From assembly GCA_015179045.1 (NCBI GenBank), contig WHUZ01000106.1, positions 62,001 to 126,000 on the forward strand: a stretch of DNA of 64,000 bases. Reading direction: 5' to 3'. The DNA is from Kalaharituber pfeilii (Eukaryota > Ascomycota > Pezizomycetes > Pezizales > Pezizaceae). The notes below the pieces were generated by a model. It saw only the letters and a program-made list of their open reading frames with translations. It ran no database searches and had not been told where the DNA came from. Of the stretch, positions 41,036 to 51,523 are shown piece after piece (the first letter of the stretch is position 1; each line of letters opens with the position of its first letter). The position numbers and the translations under genes are program-made.

Positions 41036-41505
41036 TGTGGTGATAACCACAGTACCGATGGAAAGAATAAGGCCAAACACAGCCTGGAGCGGTATTCATC
41101 AGTAACCCCATATGATGATACATGCATATGATAAGGAAGTGAGTTACATTTAAGAAGTGAGATAAAGATGTGTAGGTTTAAATGGAAGGCGAAGATGGCC
41201 TATAAGTTGTATATAGTTAGGACTGTATGGATGCCCTGCCATGGCGAACAGCTGCACGCGGGGTCACGTGAAATAAAAAAAATAAAAAAAATAAAAAAAA
41301 AAAGGACTGTATGGATAAGCAGGAGGACAGACATGGATACGCAGGTATAGATGAGACAGACCAGAAATCGCAGACAAGACTACAGGCCACACATGATCCT
41401 TTCCTTGACATTTGACTGTTGAGGCCGCGCTTGAGGCTTCGTTCTGCCAGTTCTAGATACCGGTACTCTGTGCAAAATAGTTGATGCTGTTGAGCCTTCC
41501 TTACA
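41036..41505 (+). mobile_element. LTR-like repeat (388-bp family) with a mini element inside
   Basis: Aligns with 63012-63399 from tgtggtgataaccac to gatgctgttgagcc with about 15-20% divergence. It is longer by the family A insertion at 41233-41303 plus its duplication. No target duplication of its own is evident. Confidence 0.8.
41233..41303 (+). mobile_element. Mini element, family A
   Basis: gccctgccatggcgaacagc, tgcacgcgggg, tcacgtgaaat and an A tail broken by T. The 13-bp duplication ggactgtatggat is perfect (41220-41232 and 41304-41316). The homologous repeat at 63012 has a single copy of the target (aggactgtgga) and no insert. Confidence 0.95.
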
Positions 41506-41714
41506 TTGCCATTCATATATCCACTTGGTCAGGAATGAGTGCAATGCTAATCCTCCTTGACTCTGCAATACCCTCATTGGTTTCATAATACCCCCTTCAC
41601 AATGCGTCTTCCTTGCCATACAATGAATGGTGTCTCCAATATGCCGCAGACTTCTCTGCTGCCTTCTCTCAAAGTAGTAGATATCGTACCTCTATGTACA
41701 ACAGCGTTCTGTCA
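41506..41714. other. No gene recognised
   Basis: Short stretch between the LTR-like repeat and the next mini element. Nothing identifiable. Confidence 0.3.
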
Positions 41715-41727
41715 TCCAGATCTACCA

Positions 41728-41763
41728 CCTCGCCATAGCCTATAGGGCGGCATGCGAGTAATG

Positions 41764-41796
<33 letters not shown>
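41728..41796 (+). mobile_element. Mini element, family B
   Basis: cctcgccatagcctat, agggcggcatgcgag, taatgatatt and about 28 A. The 13-bp duplication tccagatctacca is perfect (41715-41727 and 41797-41809). Confidence 0.95.
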
Positions 41797-41799
<3 letters not shown>

Positions 41800-41809
41800 A
41801 GATCTACCA

Positions 41810-43158
41810 AGTGTCATACCTTTCTTATCACAGTTCCAAAGATTAGCCAGTATTACTTGGTAGCGACGGATAAGGTCATTCAACAGCTTATAGAATGCAG
41901 TCTGGAGCTCCGAAGTAGCTCCAGCTTGCTTCTTCGAATGCTCTTGATGCTTAACCCACTCCCTTCTTCAGGATCGGGCGTCGCTTGATAAAATAATTCA
42001 CCATAGTTCACTGAGCCTATGCATGTTGCCAGGATGTGAATTGAGGATATCCTGAGCCATTCAATGTATGAGAGAAAGGCCCATAGGAAACCCACGCCGT
42101 GTTATGAGGCAGCAGTGATCTGCTATAGCTTCCTCCTGCCCTGGAGTGAACAATTGACAGTGTTGGTGAGCTTTATTGCCTGCTTGCGTCTTTCCTGCTA
42201 CCCTGCGACGTAAGATATCCGCATTGACACTATATGTTACGATGTCTGCGGAATGGCAGCGAAATGTAGGTGTAACTCAGGACAACGCTTGGAACTTGAC
42301 CCTTGTATAGGGCCGTTTAGGCCTCTTTATATAGGCCTCCATCGTGTCGGTTATTGCATTATTCTATATAACATTTAAGTGCTAAATAACAAGCTTCTCT
42401 CATCATCATCACCATCATGGCATCATGGATACTATGAATGGCATTATTACCATACGTCATCTCTCATCATCATCATGGCATCATTGATACTTTGTTCGAT
42501 CACCCCGACACTATAGAGGTCTGCAATGTGAGATCTGGACACCCAAGGCATGTCCTGTGCATGCTCTATAGGTTTTTGGAGGTTATCTTCAATATATACA
42601 GGCATGGTTGATGGTATATATGAAGTTTGAGGAGCATAGCGTAGCTAGATCTCGTGATATGTAGAGTAAAGGGAGGGGGGGTTGCCGAGGAGAAGGGATA
42701 TCTTAGCGCACTAAGCCATCCCTGCGCACTAAGCCATAGCTAACAGTAGTAGATAAGTGTACCGTAACGTGCAGTAAGAGGTGAAGTCAGGCCAGCGATG
42801 AAGGTTTCTTATACTCATACAGCGGTGGCTAAATGGGGCAAACAGGGGTTCCCATACCAGTATAAATGTCTTGATTATGATCAACTTTTGTGATAAATTT
42901 TGATATACCAACTGACAGATTTTATCTGATGTTGGCGGTAATGAGATTCAGAACCTACAGGTGGGAGCGAACAGCTTGCTGCCACGTGTTTGTGACAGTT
43001 GAGTAGCATTCAGGGTAAATGGGAACAACTGAAATTAGGACTAGGCCCACCCACACCATATAAGAGTTGTTCTGACCAGCTCGGCTAAAAGGATCAATTG
43101 CTGTGCGTTCAACGAGCTAGGAGGATGCTAGGATTCAAGAGTGGGAGACTAATATTAC
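41810..43158. other. Decayed sequence, no recognised gene
   Basis: A 71-codon frame on the minus strand (41880-42095) has no identifiable domain. 42395-42485 is rich in catcatcatcatgg simple repeats. No element ends were found. Confidence 0.4.
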
Positions 43159-43159
43159 T

Positions 43160-44226
43160 ATGGTAAGGAGTTTTGAGCCAAGTAGAGGCCAAGCAACAAG
43201 CTGTGCAAGGAAGACGCCCCAGCCAAATGGGAAAAGGCCATCAATGAGGCTAAGGGTGACTCGGTGGCTATTTTTACAGATGGCAGCCGCAGTGAGGAAG
43301 GCGGTGTTGGTGGCGGATGGTGCTGGAGGCAGGTGGTAGCAGGTGAATCAGAGGGGTCCCGGTGGGTAGGCACAAAGGCAACTGTGTGGGACGGTGAGGT
43401 CTCAGGAATGAGGGGTGCCCTTGAAGCAGTTGATGGCAGTGCAAAAGTACTACTACTCGCAGACTCTCAGGCAGCTATCAGTGCAGTCCAGAAAGCAGGA
43501 AAAACTGGCAAGGCAAGAACCGCAGACCTAGCGCGGGTGATAGAGCTGATTGCAGAGAGGCGGCGGAGGCTAAGGAAGGCAGATGCAGTGAAGCTGGCAT
43601 GGGTCAAGGCCCACGTGGGGATAGAAGGCAATGAGAAGGCGGATGAGTTGGCCAAAGAGGGGGCCAAGGGCATGAGGTATGATGGGCAGGCCACTGAGGG
43701 TGGGCTGCGTCAAGAGTTAGTTCGAAAAAGAAAAGAGGAGAGGGAGCGTGCAGGGTTTAGGAAGGGCAAATTCGTAAAGTGGGGCAGGAGAGCACTCACA
43801 AATTACACATGGCTGCGGACTGGAAAAGGCGGAGCTATGTGGAGGAGGATGGTCAGTGGTGAGGAGGTACAATGCACATGTGGTGAGGCATGGAGTGCTG
43901 AGCATGTGGTGTTCAGATGCACAGAACTGGTGCGGCCCCAGAGGAAGAACAAAAATGGGGCACATGTCACCTGGCAGTCCTGGGAGGACCTAGAGGAGAA
44001 AGGGTGGAAGCAAGAAGGCGTGGAAGGTGACCCGGTCGAGTACTGGTTTGCCTGCCTCGATCTGGGGTAGCCGGGGACCGGGGGACGGAGGGCACTGGGT
44101 GCTCAAGGGTGTATGTAGATTCCGTAGTTAGTTGTCTCAAACCTGGCCCGGGTATATGGGTCCCTGCCATAGGCTGGTAGCCTGTATGCGGGGTTACGTG
44201 AATAAAAAAAAAAAAAAAAAAAAAAA
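43160..44226 (+). pseudogene. LINE-2: 3' part of a second LINE (RNase H, zinc knuckle, 3' hairpin)
   Basis: A clean frame from about 43185 to 44070 holds RNase H (IFTDGSRSEEG, VWDGEVSGMRGAL, LLADSQAAIS, WVKAHVGIEGNEKADELAKEGA) and a C-terminal knuckle (CTCGEAWSAEHVVFRC). The frame has a TAG just upstream (about 43177) and everything 5' of RNase H is missing. The 3' UTR of about 150 bp ends in a hairpin (ccctgccataggct, agcctgtatgcgggg), ttacgtgaat and about 22 A. The outer stem matches family A mini elements, but the inner stem differs. The domain set is that of Tad/I-type LINEs. No target duplication found. Confidence 0.85.
44168..44226 (+). other. LINE-2 3' terminal hairpin and poly(A)
   Basis: Outer stem CCCTGC/GCGGGG as in family A, inner stem CATAGGCT/AGCCTGTATG. 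Followed by GGTTACGTGAAT and poly(A), like the family A tail GGTTATGTGATT. Confidence 0.75.
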
Positions 44227-45150
44227 TCGTGGAGCACATTTGTAGGAGAGTAAGAGAAGCGTCTTCCTGTTGCGACTTCAGCGCCACACCCAAGCCGGGT
44301 GTTCACTGCTAGACTTATTCCTGTGTAGCTGAAGAAACCATGTGGGGTCCTAACGCAATAACCCCAATTACCGGTATTGCAGTTGTCAATAAAATTAGCC
44401 TAACACGGAAATTGCCTTAGTATGTAAGCCCCTGTCGGCTGTTCCCCAGAAGCAATCTAAGCTTGATATTGATAGCACGGGATGCGTGAAATTGTACTCA
44501 ATCAGGCCCCCGGATTTTCGCCAGAAACCCCGGATGTTATCGCTGCGCCTTCATTCCCGTTACCACCACTGGGGAATTTTCTCGTTGGGCTAGGCTAAGG
44601 AACCGAGAAATATTTGCCACTAACCGCATGGCAGAGTGCAATGGTGTGCATTTAACCTGTTCGAAAATGCTCTTTTCTTCTGTTTTCTAGGCGCATTCTG
44701 AAGAACAAAGACTATTTCCCGGCATGGGAGATAGTCAACGCAGTGACTCCGAGCGGCTTCTGGATTTTGAACGTACGGAGCTCACCGCCGGCGATGCTGA
44801 ATTGCCACTGGTTGTGCCACAGAATAGAGTGAGAATTGTATAAGCTTTGAGCAAGGAATGAATTTGGGACCCAGCGTTATCCGGCTGCAGGAGAATCATG
44901 GATGAGATCTGCTCCTCATTTACGTTTTCTTGGGGGTATCACGGCGCGAGTAGTAGACATGGGTAATGCTCTCCTGTGGAAATTGGAAAACTCACGAATC
45001 GAATTCCATGGAATCAAGATATAAAGAAGATAGTCCCGTTCCATGTCACATCTCTCTCTCTATCTATCCTTCACGTCATCCCGACCAAATTTGGGACCCT
45101 CTCTTCCTCCCTAGAACTACTCCAGGGACACCTCCGGAAAGCCGGATATC
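44227..45150. other. Between LINE-2 and the GH115 remnant
   Basis: A short coding-like stretch at about 44690-44840 (MGDSQRSDSERLLDFERTEL) looks like a C- or N-terminal fragment but is not recognised. The rest probably includes the promoter of the GH115 gene. Confidence 0.35.
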
Positions 45151-45153
45151 AAC

Positions 45154-47561
45154 AATGTTGGGGCGGCGGGGGAATTTGTTGATCCTAGCCCCTGCATTCT
45201 ACATTTCACTCGCTGCAGCAAACTGTCAGAACAAAACTGTCTCTTTAAAGAAAAAGATGGCTCAATTGATCTCGTCTCGAGGGGAAAATCGGCGCAATTG
45301 ACTCTTGATAGCAACGGTGCGTATTAGGTGGTTCTCCACAATCTTCTCATTCTACATTAAGTTTCTATAGCAAATACTCACACATTCCGTGGTAACAGAT
45401 TGGCTCGGTGTTACCAGGGCTGCCGGCGACCTTGCGAAAGACTTCAAGCGCGTTACTGGTCACTCAATGCTCCTCAAGCTCGAGAACTCCGCATCCTGCA
45501 CCTTCGCCGCCCTACAAAAACCGCTCTCCTCGCTGGTACCATTGGAAAGTCGAAGCTCATTGATGACCTCATCACACAAAAGAAAATCAGTGTTGAGAAA
45601 ACTAAGGGTAAATGGGAAGCTTTCCAGACCCAGGTCGTCAAGAACCCTTTTCCAGGTATTGACGCCGCATTTGCCATCGCTGGTGCCGATAAGCGAGGAA
45701 CTATCTATGGGAATGTACGACATTTCGGAACAAATCGGCGTCTCTCCGTGGTACTGGTGAGCCGACGTTCCAGCAAGGAGGCAACCTACCGTTTATGCAC
45801 TCAACGTTGAGCCGCGAGCGGTACCAAAAGTCTCTAAGCGTCAAATACCGTGGCTTCTTCGTGAAAGATGAGCAGCCTGCACTCACCAACTGGGTTAACG
45901 AGAACTTCCCTCGGGGCAAGTATGGACCTGGTTATAATGCGGACTTCTATATCAAGGTTCTCGAGCTGCTGCTGAGACTTAGAGCGAATCTTCTGTGGCC
46001 AACCATGTGGGACTTAATGTTCGGTGTCGACAACTCAAAGAACCAATGGACTGGAGACATGTATGGTATCGTAATGAGCAGCTTGTATACCGAGCAGTTG
46101 ATGAGGAGTACAAAGGAGTGGAACGCGCTAAGAGATGGGTACTTGGGATTGCAGAACCAACAAGGAGAACATTTATGATTCTTGTGTTGAGGGAGTAGAA
46201 CGAAGCGAGAAGTATGAGAACCTCTGGACCATGGGAATGTGAGGCAATGGTGATAACTACCTGGCTGAGGACTCGAGGTCCTTGTTGAAAGAATTGTACA
46301 CGATCAGCGTGAGATTCTGCAAAAGGAGCTTGGTGTTGGCGAGAAGGGCTTTGAGGAAGTCCCTCAGGTTTTGTGCTTGTGCAAGGATGTGAGTCTTGCT
46401 ACTGCTATTTTACCCCGATATTGGTAGAGACTAATGATATATTAGATTCAAGCCTACTATGAATCTGGTTTGCGTGCACCAGAAGATATTACCCTTCTCT
46501 GGGCCGAGGCAACTGGGGTAACAACCGTCGACTTCCAACCGCGAACGAGACAAGCCGAAACTATAGCTTAACAGGTCCCCAACAGCTTCGGCAGTCACAT
46601 AACTCCATCCCTACCTATTTCCATGGCTCCGGCGTGGCCATAACTTTCCCTTGTAACTCCGGCCTTGACTGTTTTTCCGAAATCTTCGGTCCATGCCAGC
46701 ATTTCTTGTGATACACATCCGTGCCCAACCCATCTTTCATTGCCAGACTGTAGCTATCGGTTGATCAGGCCGAATTGTTACTAGCAGCTTTACAAGCCAA
46801 TATGACGTCTTCGAGTTTGAGATCACGCCTCATAACTCCATCGATTGAGACGCAGCTTGGTGAGTTCTACAACATTGGCTTCATTGACGTCACTTCTTCA
46901 ACTCACTATGGGTCTCCAAGAGTTCACGTTGCAATTAACAAGACCTCAGTTCCCAGCAACTTCAAGAACGGCTTCGATAAGTCCGACAAGACAATTTCTA
47001 TCGAAGCAGAGCAGACCTCTCGAAGAACCCAGTCCGTAGACGTTCATTATAAGGTTATACCTCGCCTTGGCCGAACCCTGTCTGGAATTACCCTATACCC
47101 ACGTCTCGCTCCTACGCAGTTCCCCACCAAACTCTCCTGCCCTCGAGTATGACCTTTATCCTTTTACTCAACCAACTTATGGGGCCAATATCACCTTGTA
47201 TATAGCTAGTGGATTAAACCAGAATCCTACTCGCCCTCTGAAGTGCGCCATTCAGCGAGACGACAACGGAATCCCGACTGTTCAATTCGTTCCATACGTC
47301 TTCCCTCTGTACTCACCAGCTGGTTGGGACAAGATGGTTGCCGATGGTGATACCTAGCTCAGCATGATGACCCACAAGGTCAAGGATATTGGGAAAAAAA
47401 AAACATTGCACGTTTGGGCAGTTGAGCCAGGTGTTGTCTTTGAGAAGATCGTCTTTAATCTCGGAAAAGTCAAGCTATTTGGGCCCGCCAAAGTCCAAGT
47501 AGTTGGGAATTCTACTTTGTATAATAGCATTAGTTCATTTGTATTGACAATGGATGCGTGA
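45154..47561 (+). pseudogene. Secreted GH115 alpha-glucuronidase, degraded
   Basis: The family removes glucuronic acid side chains from xylan. A signal peptide starts at 45154 (MLGRRGNLLILAPAFYISLAAA). Recognisable pieces in order but in changing frames: VTRAAGDLAKDFKRVTG, GKSKLIDDLI, DKRGTIYG, YDISEQIGVSPWYW, KYRGFFVKDEQPALTNWVN, LLRLRANLLWPTMWD, WGNNRRLPTANETSR, FEFEITPHNS, then the C-terminal module (SIEAEQTSRRT, GRTLSGITLYP, YGANITLYIASGLN, VWAVEPGVVFEKI). Two introns can be placed, 45317-45398 and 46389-46445. At least six frameshifts, internal stops and loss of most of the middle of the catalytic domain (after ANETSR) make it non-functional. Confidence 0.85.
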
Positions 47562-49707
47562 TGGATGGATGGTTATTTAATTTATCATTGATTACCCTCA
47601 GCGTCTTTCTGTATCCCATGATACGCAAGTACCAGTGAACGGAAGTCGACAGAAGCTCGTGAACGTTTCGAAGTCATAGTGTACTCCAGGTAAGCAAACA
47701 TAATAACGATACCTTGCACATGTCATCTTCATTTAATTCTTTATCAAAATCAACGTTTTACAGGTCTGAAAAGGTGCGCTAAGACTCCAGTCAAAGACTA
47801 GATTGGTAGGATTGGTAGGTCACAAGAACTAGGTTTCTTGGATTGTGCTTCACTCCGTCCAATGCGTTAATGCGCAACCCCCGCCCTAATCGAGAAACCG
47901 TTGCCGTCCCCTTTCTGGCGCACGATCCCCTCAAATCACCTCCAATCACCGTGCCAAACGGGGAAAATTCCCCGTGAGGTGCAGCCCACAACTTACACAG
48001 ATGAGCTGATGAGCCAATTAACGCAGCAGTGAAAAGGAGGCAACAAATTGAATCGCCATTGAGCTTATCGTACGATATTTGCACAGGGCAGAACTTGTCA
48101 ATCTGTAATAGTGGTTGAAACCGCTTCTCTCAGCTTCGACTTCCACCGCATAGACATGCATGACAGAGGGGTTCCCTGGGAGCTGCCATTGGTGGCCAGC
48201 TGCGCAAATGCAAGGTTCACAAGTTCTATGGCCAATTAGACGAATTAGAACTAACTTGGGGTCTATCAGTCTCGCAAGCCCTGGCTTGGGCAACTTTACA
48301 GCACAATGAGGTCGTGCCACCACGCAGCTGTTGCTGTAGCATCAACATCGGTAGCGCGACTGAGTTCCGGTTGAAGCAAAGTAATTGGAGCTGTTGCAGC
48401 GGCATTCGTTCCTAGAAATTGTTGAGCTTTTAGATTCGAACAGGCATGTGTTCATAACAGCGGTCCAAGTCGACCACCAGCAATATTATCAGTCTTAACC
48501 AGGAAAGGTCCACAATGTCGAGCCTAATACCATAGTTCCCACGGAAACCTGAATTAAAGGGTGTAACAAACATTTACAAGATTAATTCAAGGTTCTCAGT
48601 AGGCAACGTGAAGTTGTCACCCAACAAGCGTGCACGGGCCATTTCATGATATTGCTGCTTACCTTCTTGACGTCAAGTTAAAACTACAGGCCTGGCTAGC
48701 GCTTTGTATCAGGGCGCGCTAGTACCACTATTAGTTTGAGCAACCAGCCTTGGAAGTATCACCAGACCATAGCCTAATGGAGTCTGACCCGTTAACAAGC
48801 TGCTGGACTTGGTTCTATTTTAATAGACAAGATGCCTGCGAGGGAGATCTGTAAGGTTGAAAATCTCCGTCCTATCGATGGCGTTTAATCTGAGATCAAA
48901 ATCTTGGCCTCAGGTCAACTTTTTCTAATATCACGGTTATCTATCCAATTTAAGTCTTGAAACCTTTTGAAGTTTTATAATAAAATCCCCCAACGGTCGC
49001 GAGATGGTGAGATGTAAGTAAGTAGGCAGGGTATGTGATTATGCTCGCTCCTATATGGACAAGGTGGCAATGTCAATTTACTTCGAATTCATAACCATTA
49101 CAAGATTGAATCCACTTGTAACTTCTTTAGCTCTACAAGTGAACTGGGAGCCTCATAGGCTAAGTTCGGTAACGAACGGCTTCACATTCATTTGCTCCTG
49201 ACTTCGTAAATCACGACAACGGGCCTCAGTTACAGCTAAGAATATAGTCATCTTTCCGTCCTCAAACCTAAACACTATCCCATCCCAAGCCCCTGTCCAT
49301 CGTCTCGACAAGGAGAGAAAAGAATAAAGAATATCGAAACAAAAGAACTTGGATGGAAAGAAACTCAGGTCTGAAATAATAAGTTTCGCACCTGAGACAT
49401 ACTTCGTTCAAGGTATCATTCACTGAGCCCGTATCCGTTAAGTAAAAATATATCAACAACTTGAGCAGAAAGATATTAGAAATGGTATACACGATGCCGA
49501 TCAAAAAGATATAACCCTCCAAAAGTCCGGTTTAAACAAATATCCGATAAAAATAAAACAAACGAGAAATGATAGAATATGAAACAAAACAACATTATTT
49601 ATCGGTGAATAATGATACAGGAGAAAAGGTAAGTGGAAATATTAAAGAATGGTTTTGTGATTCATAGATGAAACGAACTGGTCGGTTGAATTGATTTTTG
49701 CTTTTAT
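47562..49707. other. No recognised gene
   Basis: Frames on both strands are short and lack domains. Composition is ordinary. A minus-strand hydrophobic frame at 49268-49522 might be an exon of an unknown membrane protein, but that is not supported further. Confidence 0.35.
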
Positions 49708-49720
49708 TTGTGAATGTCAA

Positions 49721-49785
49721 TTTTTTTTTTTTTTTTTTTTTTTTTAATCACATAACCCCGCTTGTAGCACTTGGCCATGGCAGGG
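49721..49785 (-). mobile_element. Mini element, family A
   Basis: Poly(T), aatcacataaccccgcttg, tagcacttggccatggcaggg. The 13-bp duplication ttgtgaatgtcaa is perfect (49708-49720 and 49786-49798). Confidence 0.95.
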
Positions 49786-50219
49786 TTGTGAATGTCAATT
49801 GAAAGAACCCTTAACGTGCGCCAAAGGTTAATGGTCATCGGTCGATCTGAAGGCCGCTCCAGAAGCATCAGGGTGATGTTCTAGGAGCATTGTTGGCGAC
49901 GCTTGTATGGTAATGCAATGGCTGGCAGTTAATAGTTGATAAAAGCGCTTGTGGTGCCCCTGCAAGGACCTCTAAAATATATAATAAAGACTGGTATCCA
50001 TAGCCTCATAGTCTTGTGGGGTTGCACTGGTTGGTGGAGTCCATCCAGGCAAGAACAGCTGTGAGCACCAAAACATAGGTTCCTCGTACATTTTCCGTTC
50101 CTGAAACATGCGAAGCTTTGATTCTGACCATGCACAACCACTATTAGCACGTGTGATCGGCTACGGATAGATCTAGAATAAGTCTATGCAGGTAACATTA
50201 CCTTGTTCTTTTGCTACTT

Positions 50220-50269
50220 TGGTACCTAAACATCGCCAGAGCCCTTAGGGCGGCATGCGATTAATGAAA

Positions 50270-50297
<28 letters not shown>
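50220..50297 (+). mobile_element. Mini element, family B, extended into LINE 3' UTR
   Basis: tggtacctaaac precedes the hairpin atcgccagagccctt, agggcggcatgcgat, then taatgaaat and poly(A). The 13-bp duplication tcttttgctactt is perfect (50207-50219 and 50298-50310). The extra acctaaac matches the LINE-1 3' UTR just upstream of its hairpin (aacctaaac), tying this copy to a LINE. Outer stem ATCGC/GCGAT. Confidence 0.95.
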
Positions 50298-50301
<4 letters not shown>

Positions 50302-50618
50302 TTGCTACTTTCGTAACTTCCTGCATATACTTCACTTGATCCGGGCTCAATATGTGAATTGGCAGTTTGGACGCAGTCATGTCGCCAGTAGGAATTCCAC
50401 TGCTGTTGTACATGATGCTGCCAGATGGACACTTCCCATTGGTTCTCTTATCCGTACCAACATAATTGCCTTCCTAAGTTAAGCTGAACGGCATGTGCCC
50501 CTTGTTCACATGATGGAAATGTGCTAGCAGTATTTTCGCGCCGCAGAAAATCGCATCAATTAGCTGATAGTTGGAGAATCGATGCTAGGTGCCATTAAGT
50601 TAGGATAGCTGCTAATGG

Positions 50619-51523
50619 TTAAATGGCAAGTCCAAGAATTAGGAGAACTCTTACCCGAAGTCGGTACCGCCTCGCGAACCAGTTGTCATGTTTAATTTGC
50701 CGCTCGACATTATTTAGCAGGACAAACATGGTAAGATGAACCTCCAACCAGTCCTCTTTCCTATTGCCCAAAATTTTTTTTTGCAACTCTTTGAGAATCT
50801 TTGACTTCCATGGCATAAGGAGATAATGTATCGTAATGTTGTCAAGCTGGAAATCCATAATTGGCGTCACAGGAATGCGGCCATAGTAGGGACTGCCCAA
50901 ATCGTCGCAGACCTCCATTCCCAGCCTTTCACTGCCACAGATCCTCCATGGCTGTTCAATGAGGCGGCTCCCAACCCAAAGCTTGAGCGCTCTCCGCAAC
51001 ATGACCGACTGCAGGACATTCGTTAATTCTTGGGCGTAAGAATCTGGGAATAGAGGAAATGTGCTGCACATACCCCGTCGAAGCCAGCCATGCTTAAAGC
51101 AATCCTAAAAGATTCCCAAACAATAGTATTTTCGCTATCCAATAGTCCCTCCAAATATACCGAAAGATTTTCATCAATATACCTCTCTATGGCAGCATGG
51201 GCATGTTCAACATCTGCAATTGCGAATGGCGGGGTATTCAAAGTCCTGCGTGCACCAGTGAAAGCATCGTTCCAATGAGATTGTTGCCTATCCCCTTCGA
51301 GTGGAATATACTGTTTGCATCGTAATTTCAAGGTGGGCCCCATGTCTTGTGTTATTTCGATCGTTCGGGGGGTTGGCGAGGACCATGTATCGATTTCCTT
51401 GATTGATGTCAAAAGAATCCAACGGCGTGTCCACGCAAATTCCGAAGTTGGACCTAATCGCAAAACCCACATCAGTCTATGCTGGAGTCGAGCGCTCTGA
51501 AAATTCCTTTGGAGCGACCACAT
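50619..51523 (-). pseudogene. Fungal transcription-factor C-terminal domain, frameshifted
   Basis: Two overlapping minus-strand frames (51523-51023 and about 51045-50619) read as one protein with a one-base shift near 51045. First part: VLRLGPTSEFAWTRRWILL, IDTWSSPTPRTIEITQDMG, YIPLEGD; second: NVLQSVMLRRALKLWVGSR, PWRICGSERLG, YYGRIPVTPIMDFQLDNI, NRKEDWLEVHLTMFVLLNN. This matches the C-terminal region of a large family of fungal Zn2Cys6-type regulators as I remember them. The N-terminal zinc cluster is not found. Probably a dead copy unless the shift is a sequence error. Confidence 0.65.
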
